This document shows, piece after piece, positions 53,769 to 61,011 of a stretch of 64,000 nt of DNA. Under the pieces are notes generated by a model. The model did not search any database, was not told the origin of the DNA, and worked only from the letters and a program-made list of their open reading frames with translations. The number at the start of each line of letters is the position of its first letter. Positions within the stretch are counted from its first letter, which is position 1. The DNA comes from Streptomyces echinatus. GTDB lineage: Bacteria; Actinomycetota; Actinomycetes; Streptomycetales; Streptomycetaceae. The position numbers and the translations under genes are program-made. The stretch covers positions 124,001 through 188,000 of the forward strand of contig NZ_JACHJK010000006.1 of the NCBI RefSeq assembly GCF_014203595.1, in the 5' to 3' direction.

Positions 53769-55421
53769 CTAGTTGAGCCGGATCGGTCTACCGCTCGCCT
53801 TGAGTTCGGACTGCGCCGTGATCTCGATCTGCGGCGCGCTGAGCACCAGCTTGCGCGAAGCCGTGATCTCGATCTGCTGGGCGCTGACCGTCAGCTTCTG
53901 CTCCGCGGCGAGCGACGACTCCGACTTCTCCAACGTCAGTGCACAGTCGGCATCGCCCAGCGACAACTCGACCGAGCTTGCCGGGTCGTCCGTGAGCACC
54001 AGACGGTGGTCCTTGCGGCTGGCCAGCAGCCGCTGGGTCACCTGCCCGCCCTGGACGGGAGCAGCCTCGGGCGGGGTCTCCCCGCGGTTCCACAGGCCGC
54101 CCAGGACGAACGGGCGGTTACGGTCGCCGAATTCGAAGCCGACCAGCACCTCGTCGTCGGCCTCCGGCAGCCATTGCACTCCGCGTCGCGGGCCGGCCCC
54201 GGGAGCGGCGACCCGGGCCCACGCGCTCTCGTCCTCCGTGGACAGCGTAGGGAATTTCACCCGCACGCGCCCCAGTTGTTCGGGGTCTTCATTGCTGGTG
54301 ACGACCCCCACGATCAGACCGCCGCCGGGCTGCCCGCCGGCTCCCGGACCCTTCCCGCCGAGCAGATCGGCCAGTTCCGCCGCGTCCCTGGCGCCGCACA
54401 CGAACCGGCTGGTGTACGGGCGGCCGCTGCCGTAGTCGTGCTCGACGCTGGTCACGCGGTACTTTCCGGCCAGCCGTCTGCCCACCCGGTCCAGCGTGAT
54501 CTCCGCTCCGGCGGCGATCAGCGGGTTGCCGGTCGCCTCGCCCCGCAGCACTACCTCCGAGCCTGAGGCACGGAGCAACAGTGACCGCGCGTACGCGTCG
54601 GCCTCCGCCTGGCTCGACGCCGGGACATGACCGGCGCGCCGGGACACCCGCCCGAAGGTCCGGCGCGCCGCCTCGGCCATCTCGGTGGCGACGGGGGCGT
54701 CGGTGCCATGGTCGGGATCCGTGGCACGACCGGTGACGGTGCGTTTGTCGACCGGGTCCCAGGCGGTGACGATCACTTCGTCACAGTGCTCGGCCGAGGC
54801 GCAACGCACCGTGAAGTCCAGCAGGTTCTCGCCCCAGCGCAGGGTCGGGGCCGAAGTCCTGCTGGACGGCCGCCGCTTGAAGTGCAGCTCCCGGTCGCTC
54901 ACCCACAGATCAAAACCGATCCGGTCTGCCAGCCCGCGCAGAAACGCGTAGTCCGTCTCCGCGGCCTGCAGCACATACTCCCGGGTGTCGTCCGTGGCAT
55001 CCACGTCGGCGTCCAGTCCGTACTCACCGGCGATACGGGTGGCGATGTCCGCATCCGACATCCGCAGGAAGCTCCTCGTCTTCGGTCCCCGCGCCAGGCG
55101 GTGCGTCAGATCGAGGCCGGTGAGCACCAGTTCATGGCGGCCGGAGACCCCGGGCGCCACCAAAATCGCGGTCACCTCGCCCGCCGTCACCATGACCGCG
55201 TCGCCGTCGGCGCGGAAGGCGATCTCGATGCGGGTGCCCAGCCGGAAGCGGTCCTCGTCGAACAGCTCGAAGTGGGCGTCCTCGAAACGGATGGTGAAGG
55301 CGTCCGGCAGATGTACCGACTCCTCCACCCGCACCTGGGTGATCCTCGGATACAGCGACGCCGTGAGCGGCGCACCGTCCACCGTGATCACGACACTGTC
55401 GAGACTCCGCTGCTCAGCCAC
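53769..55421 (-). CDS. VgrG/gpD-gpV-like CIS spike protein
   Basis: A 550-residue protein. The N-terminal two-thirds resemble phage late control protein D (RIEIAFRADGDAVMVTAGEV ... YVLQAAETDYAFLRGLADRI). An OB-fold typical of baseplate V follows (GLIVGVVTSNEDPEQLGRVR, DEVLVGFEFGDRNRPFVLGG). The C-terminal beta repeats (KLTVSAQQIEITASRKLVLS) form the needle. The GTG at 55421 overlaps the preceding LysM gene by 8 nt; the longer frame to 55496 is an extension into that gene. Confidence 0.9.
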   Translation of the reverse strand: MAEQRSLDSVVITVDGAPLTASLYPRITQVRVEESVHLPDAFTIRFEDAHFELFDEDRFRLGTRIEIAFRADGDAVMVTAGEVTAILVAPGVSGRHELVLTGLDLTHRLARGPKTRSFLRMSDADIATRIAGEYGLDADVDATDDTREYVLQAAETDYAFLRGLADRIGFDLWVSDRELHFKRRPSSRTSAPTLRWGENLLDFTVRCASAEHCDEVIVTAWDPVDKRTVTGRATDPDHGTDAPVATEMAEAARRTFGRVSRRAGHVPASSQAEADAYARSLLLRASGSEVVLRGEATGNPLIAAGAEITLDRVGRRLAGKYRVTSVEHDYGSGRPYTSRFVCGARDAAELADLLGGKGPGAGGQPGGGLIVGVVTSNEDPEQLGRVRVKFPTLSTEDESAWARVAAPGAGPRRGVQWLPEADDEVLVGFEFGDRNRPFVLGGLWNRGETPPEAAPVQGGQVTQRLLASRKDHRLVLTDDPASSVELSLGDADCALTLEKSESSLAAEQKLTVSAQQIEITASRKLVLSAPQIEITAQSELKASGRPIRLN

Positions 55422-56100
55422 GGCGGCGCACCACCGGCTGCTCGGGGATGACCAGGGCAGTGCCCGCGGGCAGGGCCAGCGGGTCGAGGATGTCATTGGC
55501 CTCCGCGATCAGCCGCCAGCGCGTGGGGTCGCGGTAGCGCGCGGCGGCGATCCGGTCCAGGGTCTCGCCCGGCCGTACGACATGGACGGAATGCAGCGTC
55601 GGCGTGGAGGAGGTGGGGTTCTGCAAGGGCTGGAGGCCGTCGTCCTGCCACTGCTTGAGAGTCATGTCCGCCTTGGCCCGCAAGGGTTTTCCCGTACTGG
55701 CGAAGTAGGTGAACCGCACCTGGAGGCGATCCACGACCGCCTTGAAGGAGTGCAGATCCCCCCAGTGGAACTTCACCCATGGCGGCCGTCCGGATCCCCG
55801 GCTGCGGTCGGAGGCGGGCAGGTCCTGGTCGACCTTGAGCAGATTGAGCAGCTTGGACGTGTGGAACGTGACGTCTTTCCCGTCCCGGGTGGTGTCGAAC
55901 ATCAGGGTGAGTGACAGTGTCGCGGACTGACCCGCCTGGAACCGCAGCGCGGGCGCGTTGACGCCCTTCGCGTCGCCCGCCTGCCAGGAGTTGGACTTGC
56001 TGATGGTCAGCTCCGCCGGGTTGAACAGGCACTCGATCTTCTCACCGTTGCCCTCGACCTCGAGATAGGCCTTGGACGGCTGTTCGTTCATCTCGTTCAT
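55414..56100 (-). CDS. LysM-containing CIS tube/baseplate hub protein
   Basis: A 228-residue protein. The N-terminal part (EKIECLFNPAELTISKSNSW, SATLSLTLMFDTTRDGKDVT) matches the 'CIS tube protein' LysM family (gp53-like). The C-terminal ~50 residues are a LysM domain (HVVRPGETLDRIAAARYRDP). It should help attach the spike hub to the tube. Start ATG 56100 has GAGGGGGG upstream; a second ATG lies at 56091. Confidence 0.88.
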   Translation of the reverse strand: MNEMNEQPSKAYLEVEGNGEKIECLFNPAELTISKSNSWQAGDAKGVNAPALRFQAGQSATLSLTLMFDTTRDGKDVTFHTSKLLNLLKVDQDLPASDRSRGSGRPPWVKFHWGDLHSFKAVVDRLQVRFTYFASTGKPLRAKADMTLKQWQDDGLQPLQNPTSSTPTLHSVHVVRPGETLDRIAAARYRDPTRWRLIAEANDILDPLALPAGTALVIPEQPVVRRRG

Positions 56101-56113
56101 GGACACGCCCCCC

Positions 56114-57949
56114 TCAGAATGTTCCTGCGTACCGGCCGCCACGCCGTTCGAGCTGATGCAGCAGCCGCTCCTCGACCGCCCGCACAATGTCTTCCAGCGA
56201 CGGCTGTACGGAGCAAGCGGCGGGGACACCCGGTGCGCCCGCTGTCCCGGGGTCGGCGGCGGCGCCCGACTCGGCCTGGGGTGCCATACGGGCATCAGAC
56301 GCCCCGCCCGTGAACCCGTCGCCGCCCCCGGAGGACGGCAGCCCGGATGCCGCCCCCGTCCCCGCCCGGTTCACGGAGGACAGCGCCCGTTCCACCTCCT
56401 CGCGCACCGCGTCCCGCGCCGCCCGGGTCGCCGCGTCCACCAGCGCGGTCGCCCCGGCGGAGGCCCCGCCGACCGGCAGTGTGCCGGCGAGGCCCGGACT
56501 GACGTCGGCCAGGGCGCGCCGCACGGCGAATCCGGTGGCCTGCGCGGAGCGTTCGTCCGCGTCGGCGGCGCCGGCGGGGGCCTTCAGCGAGAACCGGGGC
56601 CTGACGACAGGGCTTCGCGCATGGCTCAGCTCATGGGCGAGCAGGACGGGATCGGTTCGGCCGGGCTCGGTGGGCAGATGCACGGTGGTCCGTGTGGTCG
56701 CTCCGTGGGCCCCGGCCGCCGCGAGGGCCAGACGGGTCGCGGGACCCGTGGTGTACGTGGAGGTGGTTCCGCCGGTGATCGCCTGGACCATGGGGAGCAG
56801 CCTGCCGGGAAACGCCCTCGGGGACTCGAGCGGGGAGCGGAACACCGCCGCCCTCCAGCGCGCTTCCGGAGTGCCGGTCACGGGAAGTCCGGCGTCACCG
56901 GGGGAGAACGAGGAGGACGCTCCCGGTGCCGGGACGGTCCTCGATCGCGTCGCGTGCGGTGATGCGTACGGCGACGCAGACGGGCCCGTGTACCGGAGCA
57001 TGGCCGACGAGCGGGTCGCCGTAGGCCCCGTGAAGGCCCGCCGGACCGCACCCGGCACCGGCTCCGAAGCCCGTACGGGCACGGACGGCGCTCCGGGTCC
57101 GGGAGGCGTCCCACGACGCGTTCGCCCGGGTGTTCCTGCCGCAGCCGGTGCGGGACGGCCCGCGCCAGAGGCAGGCTCGCGCCCCGTCATCCAGCGCGAA
57201 GTCGTCATCGACCCGGGGTACGCCGATGCCCCCCACCCTCCTGCGGAGCCGATCTCCCCCTCCGGTGGAACCGCGCCGGACGGGGCTACGGCCCCCTGCG
57301 GCCGCAGCCCCGTCACGCCCTGCTGACGCCCGGTCAAAGCGGGTCTCGCCACTGTCACGGGACCGGCCGAGCCGACGACGGGTGGCCCGCTCTCCACGGA
57401 AGGCGGCGCTGGGGAGCGCGGAATCGGGCCGTGTGACGGGGGCGTCGCCACGATCTCCGGGTGGAAGCCACCCCCGGCCGGTGACACCGCGCCCCCGCCC
57501 AGTACCCGCAGACACGCCACATCGCTGACCCCGCCGACCACAGGCCCTTGATCGAATCCCGCGGCCCGGATCAGCGCGACCCTGGCCGGGATCCTGCCGG
57601 CCGGGCGGGCCGGCCTGAGCCCCCGGCCCACACCTGCCGGAGCCCCGCGCGCGGTGTCCCCGACGAGAGGCAGCGCGCGTGGCGCGAGGGACGGCCGGGT
57701 GGCCGTATGAGCGCCGGCGCCCGCAGTGAGGCCGGGACGCCTGCCGAGCAGCAGCGCCCGGCGGACGAGCAACCACCATGGGGAGCGCACCGGCAGGCCG
57801 GGCACGTCCTGCCCGGCCGTCGTAGCTCCCACCGGCCCCCGCCCGAGCCACCGCGCGGTCCGCACCGGGCGCCGGGCCAGGGAAGGCCGACGGCCGGGGC
57901 CGGGCAGGACAGGGCCGCTAGCGGTGATGCCCCTCCATGCGGAATCCAC
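56114..57949 (-). CDS. DUF4157-like (HExxH) CIS-associated protein
   Basis: A 611-residue protein. The N-terminal ~380 residues are low-complexity, rich in Pro, Gly, Arg and Ala. The C-terminal part carries HELSH (~residue 432) in a DUF4157-like context (TEPGRTDPVLLAHELSHARS). DUF4157 'eCIS core' domains mark proteins loaded on or processed with contractile injection systems. HExxH is a zinc metalloprotease signature, so autoprocessing is possible. The GTG at 57949 has GGAGGTGG just upstream and overlaps the tube gene's end by 32 nt. Confidence 0.78.
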   Translation of the reverse strand: MDSAWRGITASGPVLPGPGRRPSLARRPVRTARWLGRGPVGATTAGQDVPGLPVRSPWWLLVRRALLLGRRPGLTAGAGAHTATRPSLAPRALPLVGDTARGAPAGVGRGLRPARPAGRIPARVALIRAAGFDQGPVVGGVSDVACLRVLGGGAVSPAGGGFHPEIVATPPSHGPIPRSPAPPSVESGPPVVGSAGPVTVARPALTGRQQGVTGLRPQGAVAPSGAVPPEGEIGSAGGWGASAYPGSMTTSRWMTGREPASGAGRPAPAAAGTPGRTRRGTPPGPGAPSVPVRASEPVPGAVRRAFTGPTATRSSAMLRYTGPSASPYASPHATRSRTVPAPGASSSFSPGDAGLPVTGTPEARWRAAVFRSPLESPRAFPGRLLPMVQAITGGTTSTYTTGPATRLALAAAGAHGATTRTTVHLPTEPGRTDPVLLAHELSHARSPVVRPRFSLKAPAGAADADERSAQATGFAVRRALADVSPGLAGTLPVGGASAGATALVDAATRAARDAVREEVERALSSVNRAGTGAASGLPSSGGGDGFTGGASDARMAPQAESGAAADPGTAGAPGVPAACSVQPSLEDIVRAVEERLLHQLERRGGRYAGTF

Positions 57950-58388
57950 AGTGGGCCACCTCCAATTCCTCGACGGCGAGGTCCTTGGAGGTCGCGGCCA
58001 GCCGTGGGCCGGTCCACTTCACCGGGTAGGCGCCGGTGAACTTCCAGGTCGCCACGTCCCGCCCCTTGGCGTCCTTGAGGGTGATCGCGCCGTTGCGATG
58101 GGTCAGCTTGTTGCCCGCCTTGGCGAACCCCTCACCGGAGCTGGCGGCGAACCAGGCGAACAGATTGTCCGCGTTGGTCATGCCACGCTTGAACACCAGG
58201 TTGGGCCATTTCATCCGCCCCGGCAGCTTGTGCGTGTACTGGTTCTGCCCGCCCTCGGCGTACTCCTCCACTTCGATCGACACGGTCAGCCCGGCGACCT
58301 CCGTGAAGGACCCGATGTCGAGGTCGTCGACCGTGAACACGAACCGGCCGCCCCAGGGCGGGTCCATGGTCCGGTCCTCGCTACCCAT
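57918..58388 (-). CDS. gp19-like CIS tube protein, second copy
   Basis: A 156-residue phage-tail-tube (T4 gp19) family protein. RFVFTVDDLDIGSFTEVAGL and the end DLAVEELEVAHCGFRMEG match the inner tube fold. It differs from the first tube gene at 58901. CIS often encode two or three tube paralogues, the extra ones serving as tube initiators. The start overlaps the end of the DUF6760-like gene by 8 nt. Confidence 0.88.
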   Translation of the reverse strand: MGSEDRTMDPPWGGRFVFTVDDLDIGSFTEVAGLTVSIEVEEYAEGGQNQYTHKLPGRMKWPNLVFKRGMTNADNLFAWFAASSGEGFAKAGNKLTHRNGAITLKDAKGRDVATWKFTGAYPVKWTGPRLAATSKDLAVEELEVAHCGFRMEGHHR

Positions 58389-58551
58389 TGATGACCGCCT
58401 CCCACGATCGTTCGTTCAGCACGGCGACCTGCCGCAGAAACCGGATGCGGTCGCCGTGCTGCAGCCCGAGCAGTTCGTCGAGACTCCAGTGCAGGTGGTA
58501 CGCGAGATACGTGATCTCCTGCCAGAGCTCGTCCTCCGCGTATCTGCCTAG
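58381..58551 (-). CDS. DUF6760-like small CIS protein without a standard start codon
   Basis: The frame reads GRYAEDELWQEITYLAYHLH then WSLDELLGLQHGDRIRFLRQ and ends INERSWEAVING-like (VLNERSWEAVING). This resembles the short DUF6760 proteins of CIS operons, which normally begin MGRYA. Here the codon before GRYA is CTA, and no ATG, GTG or TTG occurs in this frame between the upstream in-frame stop and residue ~45. The frame begins at the stop codon (TAG) of the previous gene in the -1 register. Either the start codon was mutated, a rare codon (CTA or ATC) is used, or ribosomes slip back one base from the upstream gene. Confidence 0.6.
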   Translation of the reverse strand, partial: LGRYAEDELWQEITYLAYHLHWSLDELLGLQHGDRIRFLRQVAVLNERSWEAVING

Positions 58552-58904
58552 CCCGCCTCCAGCGATGCCTGCGGGAAAGGGGCGCCCGGCTCCAGTTCCT
58601 CCAGCACCGAGGGATCACCGAAGTTGATCACGCGGTAGAAGTCCTGGAGATACGCGAAGTCGCCGGCGAACATGCGCTCCACCACGCTGGTGTTGACCCG
58701 GGGGAGCGTGCCCAGCTCGGTGATCACGCGGGCGAGCACGATGACCGTCCCGTAGGACTCGTTCTCCTTGACCCTGGGGTCACGCAACGGCTCGATCTCG
58801 TCGCGCGCGCATGCCAGGCGCATCACGCCGGCGCGGTGGAGGGTGCCCTCCTCGTCGACGTACCCCTTGGGCAGCGTGAAGGGGTATTCGGTGTGCAGGC
58901 TCAT
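58548..58904 (-). CDS. Tail-assembly-chaperone-like CIS protein
   Basis: A 118-residue protein, MSLHTEYPFTLPKGYVDEEG followed by VMRLACARDEIEPLRDPRVK and MFAGDFAYLQDFYRVINFGD. This resembles phage tail assembly chaperone-type proteins of eCIS loci. It overlaps the tube gene stop by 4 nt (ATGA). In tailed phages the chaperone region is a known site of programmed frameshifting into a following gene, which is worth noting given the odd start of the next gene. Confidence 0.7.
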   Translation of the reverse strand: MSLHTEYPFTLPKGYVDEEGTLHRAGVMRLACARDEIEPLRDPRVKENESYGTVIVLARVITELGTLPRVNTSVVERMFAGDFAYLQDFYRVINFGDPSVLEELEPGAPFPQASLEAG

Positions 58905-59335
58905 TTGACGCGGACCAGGCCTTCGTGAGTGATGACGACCTTCTCGGTGGCGATGTCGTTGGCGCCCGCGTCGAAGTCGGCGCCGCTCCACTTCGACGGC
59001 CATCCGGCGACGAACTCCCAGCGGGCGACGGTCTCGCCCTTGGAGTCCTTGGCCAGGATCGCGCCGTTGCGGCGGCCCTTGTCGACGTCGCCCTGGATGA
59101 TCTCCTTGCGCCAGTTCCACAGCACCTGGGAGACGTCGATCCGGCGCTCCAGGGTGATGTCGGACCACTTCATGGCACCCGGCTGCTTCCGGATGATCAT
59201 TTTGCCGTCCTTGTTGACTTCCTTGTACTCGATCGTCTCGGTCTCGGACTCGATGCCGGAGACCTTGCGAAAGCTGCCGACTTCGACGCTGTCGATCTCG
59301 AGGACGAACGTGAACGTGGTGAGCAGATCAGACAT
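58901..59335 (-). CDS. gp19-like CIS inner tube protein, main copy
   Basis: A 144-residue tube protein: FTFVLEIDSVEVGSFRKVSG, then KQPGAMKWSDITLERRIDVS and VITHEGLVRV. It polymerises into the inner tube that the sheath drives out. It lies directly after the sheath gene (67-nt gap), the standard sheath-tube order. Confidence 0.93.
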   Translation of the reverse strand: MSDLLTTFTFVLEIDSVEVGSFRKVSGIESETETIEYKEVNKDGKMIIRKQPGAMKWSDITLERRIDVSQVLWNWRKEIIQGDVDKGRRNGAILAKDSKGETVARWEFVAGWPSKWSGADFDAGANDIATEKVVITHEGLVRVK

Positions 59336-59402
59336 GCCGCATTCCCTTGTCTACTGGCGCGCTTGTGCCGAGGTGCCGGAGTGGCGGGGACTTCCGTGCC
59401 GG

Positions 59403-60986
59403 TCATTCGCTGCTCGTGGCGCCGCCCTGCCACTGGCTGATCCTGAAGACGACGTACTCGGCGGGCTTGACCGGTGCGATGCCGACGTCGACGATCAACT
59501 TCCCCTCGTCGATGGAACTCTGCGGGTTGTTGGTCTCGTCGCACAGCACGAAGAACGCCTGCTCCGGGGTGGCACCGACCAGCGCGCCGCGCATCCAGAG
59601 GTTGTGCAGGAACGCGCCGATGGTGCGGTTGACCCTGCCCCACAGGTCGCTGTCGTTGGGCTCGAACACCACCCACTGGGTGCCGCGGCGGATGGTCTCC
59701 TCGATGTAGATGAAGAGCCGGCGTACGTTGACGTAGCGCCAACTCTGGTCCTGGGACGCCAGGGTGCGCGCACCCCAGATGCGCAGGCCGTTGGCGCCGA
59801 ACGAGCGCAGACAGTTGACCTGCTTCGGGTTCAGCGCGTCCTGCTCGCCGGTGGTCACCTCGGTCTCCAGCCGGGCGATGCCCCGGATGACCTCGTTGGC
59901 CGGGGCCTTCCAGACCCCCCGGGCCCCGTCGGTGCGCGCCCAGACGCCGGCGACGTGTCCGCTCGGCGGGATGGTCAGGAACCGCTCCCCGTTGGTCGCG
60001 CCGGGCCGGGCCTTGGGGTTGGCCACGACGACGTGCGGGTAGTACGCGGCCCCGAACGCGCTGTCCACGGCCAGCCGCTCGCGCCAGGCCAGGGCCTGCT
60101 GGGCGTTGAGGCCGGGGGGCGAGTCGACGATCGCCATCATGGACCGCTTCAGCTCGCACCAGTCGACCAGCTTGCGCTGGGCGGCGAGGTACAACTCCTC
60201 GTCGACGGTTCCGTCTTCCCGCCGGCATACGGTGATCAGATCCGGGATCGCCACGATGGACACGTCCTCGGCGATCGCCAGACCCTCGTACCCGGTCCGG
60301 GTCGTCTCCGAGCCGGCCAGGTCCGCCGGGGTGGCGGTGATGGCGGCGGGGGCGCTGGGTTCGATGGCGTAGCTGCCGGGGGCGGGCATGCGGTCGGCGG
60401 GGGAGAGGCCGGGGACGGTGCGGGTCTCGACCCGGATGAGCTCGGACTGGTCGTTGACGACCTTGACGACGTTCTGGGTGCCCTTGCCGAAGGTGAGGTT
60501 GGTGAAGTGCTCCTTCGTGGTCCCGTCCCGGTTGACCTTGATGGCGAAGCTCTGCGGCTGCTCGCCCTCGGCGGGGGGCTCGGTCTCCACGACGACGTCC
60601 AGCGCGCCGCCGACCTCGCGGGCCGACACCACCAGCGACTCGACTTCCGGCCTGCCGGCGGCGGGGAGTGCACGCTGGGCGGTGCCGGTGTCGCCGGCCG
60701 GAATACGAACGATGTAGCAACTGCTGCCACCGTTCTCGAAGAACCCCTTGACGGCATGCGGCAGCACGATGTCAGGCGCGAACCCGCCGTACACCCGCTC
60801 GTACTGCGGCCAACTGGTCACCAACTGCGGCTTGACACCCTCCGGGTCGGTGGCATCGCCGTTCTCCTGGTCGTACTTCTCGGTGAATCCGACGAACGCG
60901 GCGACGGCGGTGCCGATCCCTTGCAGCGGCATCGACCCGCTGACCTGCTCCTCGACGTAGACGCCGGGGGCTCCCCCCACTGCCAT
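59403..60986 (-). CDS. Contractile sheath protein of the CIS
   Basis: A 527-residue phage tail sheath (T4 gp18/eCIS) protein. The N-terminus APGVYVEEQVSGSMPLQGIG and the C-terminal core (INVRRLF-like VNVRRLFIYIEETIRRGTQW, AFFVLCDETNNPQSSIDEGK, PAEYVVFRISQWQGG) are diagnostic. It forms the contractile outer sheath. The motif PAEYVVFRI at the end matches other streptomycete CIS sheaths. The single full-length sheath gene suggests an intact machine. Confidence 0.96.
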   Translation of the reverse strand: MAVGGAPGVYVEEQVSGSMPLQGIGTAVAAFVGFTEKYDQENGDATDPEGVKPQLVTSWPQYERVYGGFAPDIVLPHAVKGFFENGGSSCYIVRIPAGDTGTAQRALPAAGRPEVESLVVSAREVGGALDVVVETEPPAEGEQPQSFAIKVNRDGTTKEHFTNLTFGKGTQNVVKVVNDQSELIRVETRTVPGLSPADRMPAPGSYAIEPSAPAAITATPADLAGSETTRTGYEGLAIAEDVSIVAIPDLITVCRREDGTVDEELYLAAQRKLVDWCELKRSMMAIVDSPPGLNAQQALAWRERLAVDSAFGAAYYPHVVVANPKARPGATNGERFLTIPPSGHVAGVWARTDGARGVWKAPANEVIRGIARLETEVTTGEQDALNPKQVNCLRSFGANGLRIWGARTLASQDQSWRYVNVRRLFIYIEETIRRGTQWVVFEPNDSDLWGRVNRTIGAFLHNLWMRGALVGATPEQAFFVLCDETNNPQSSIDEGKLIVDVGIAPVKPAEYVVFRISQWQGGATSSE

Positions 60987-61011
60987 GTGCCTACTCCTGT
61001 TCTAGGTGTAC

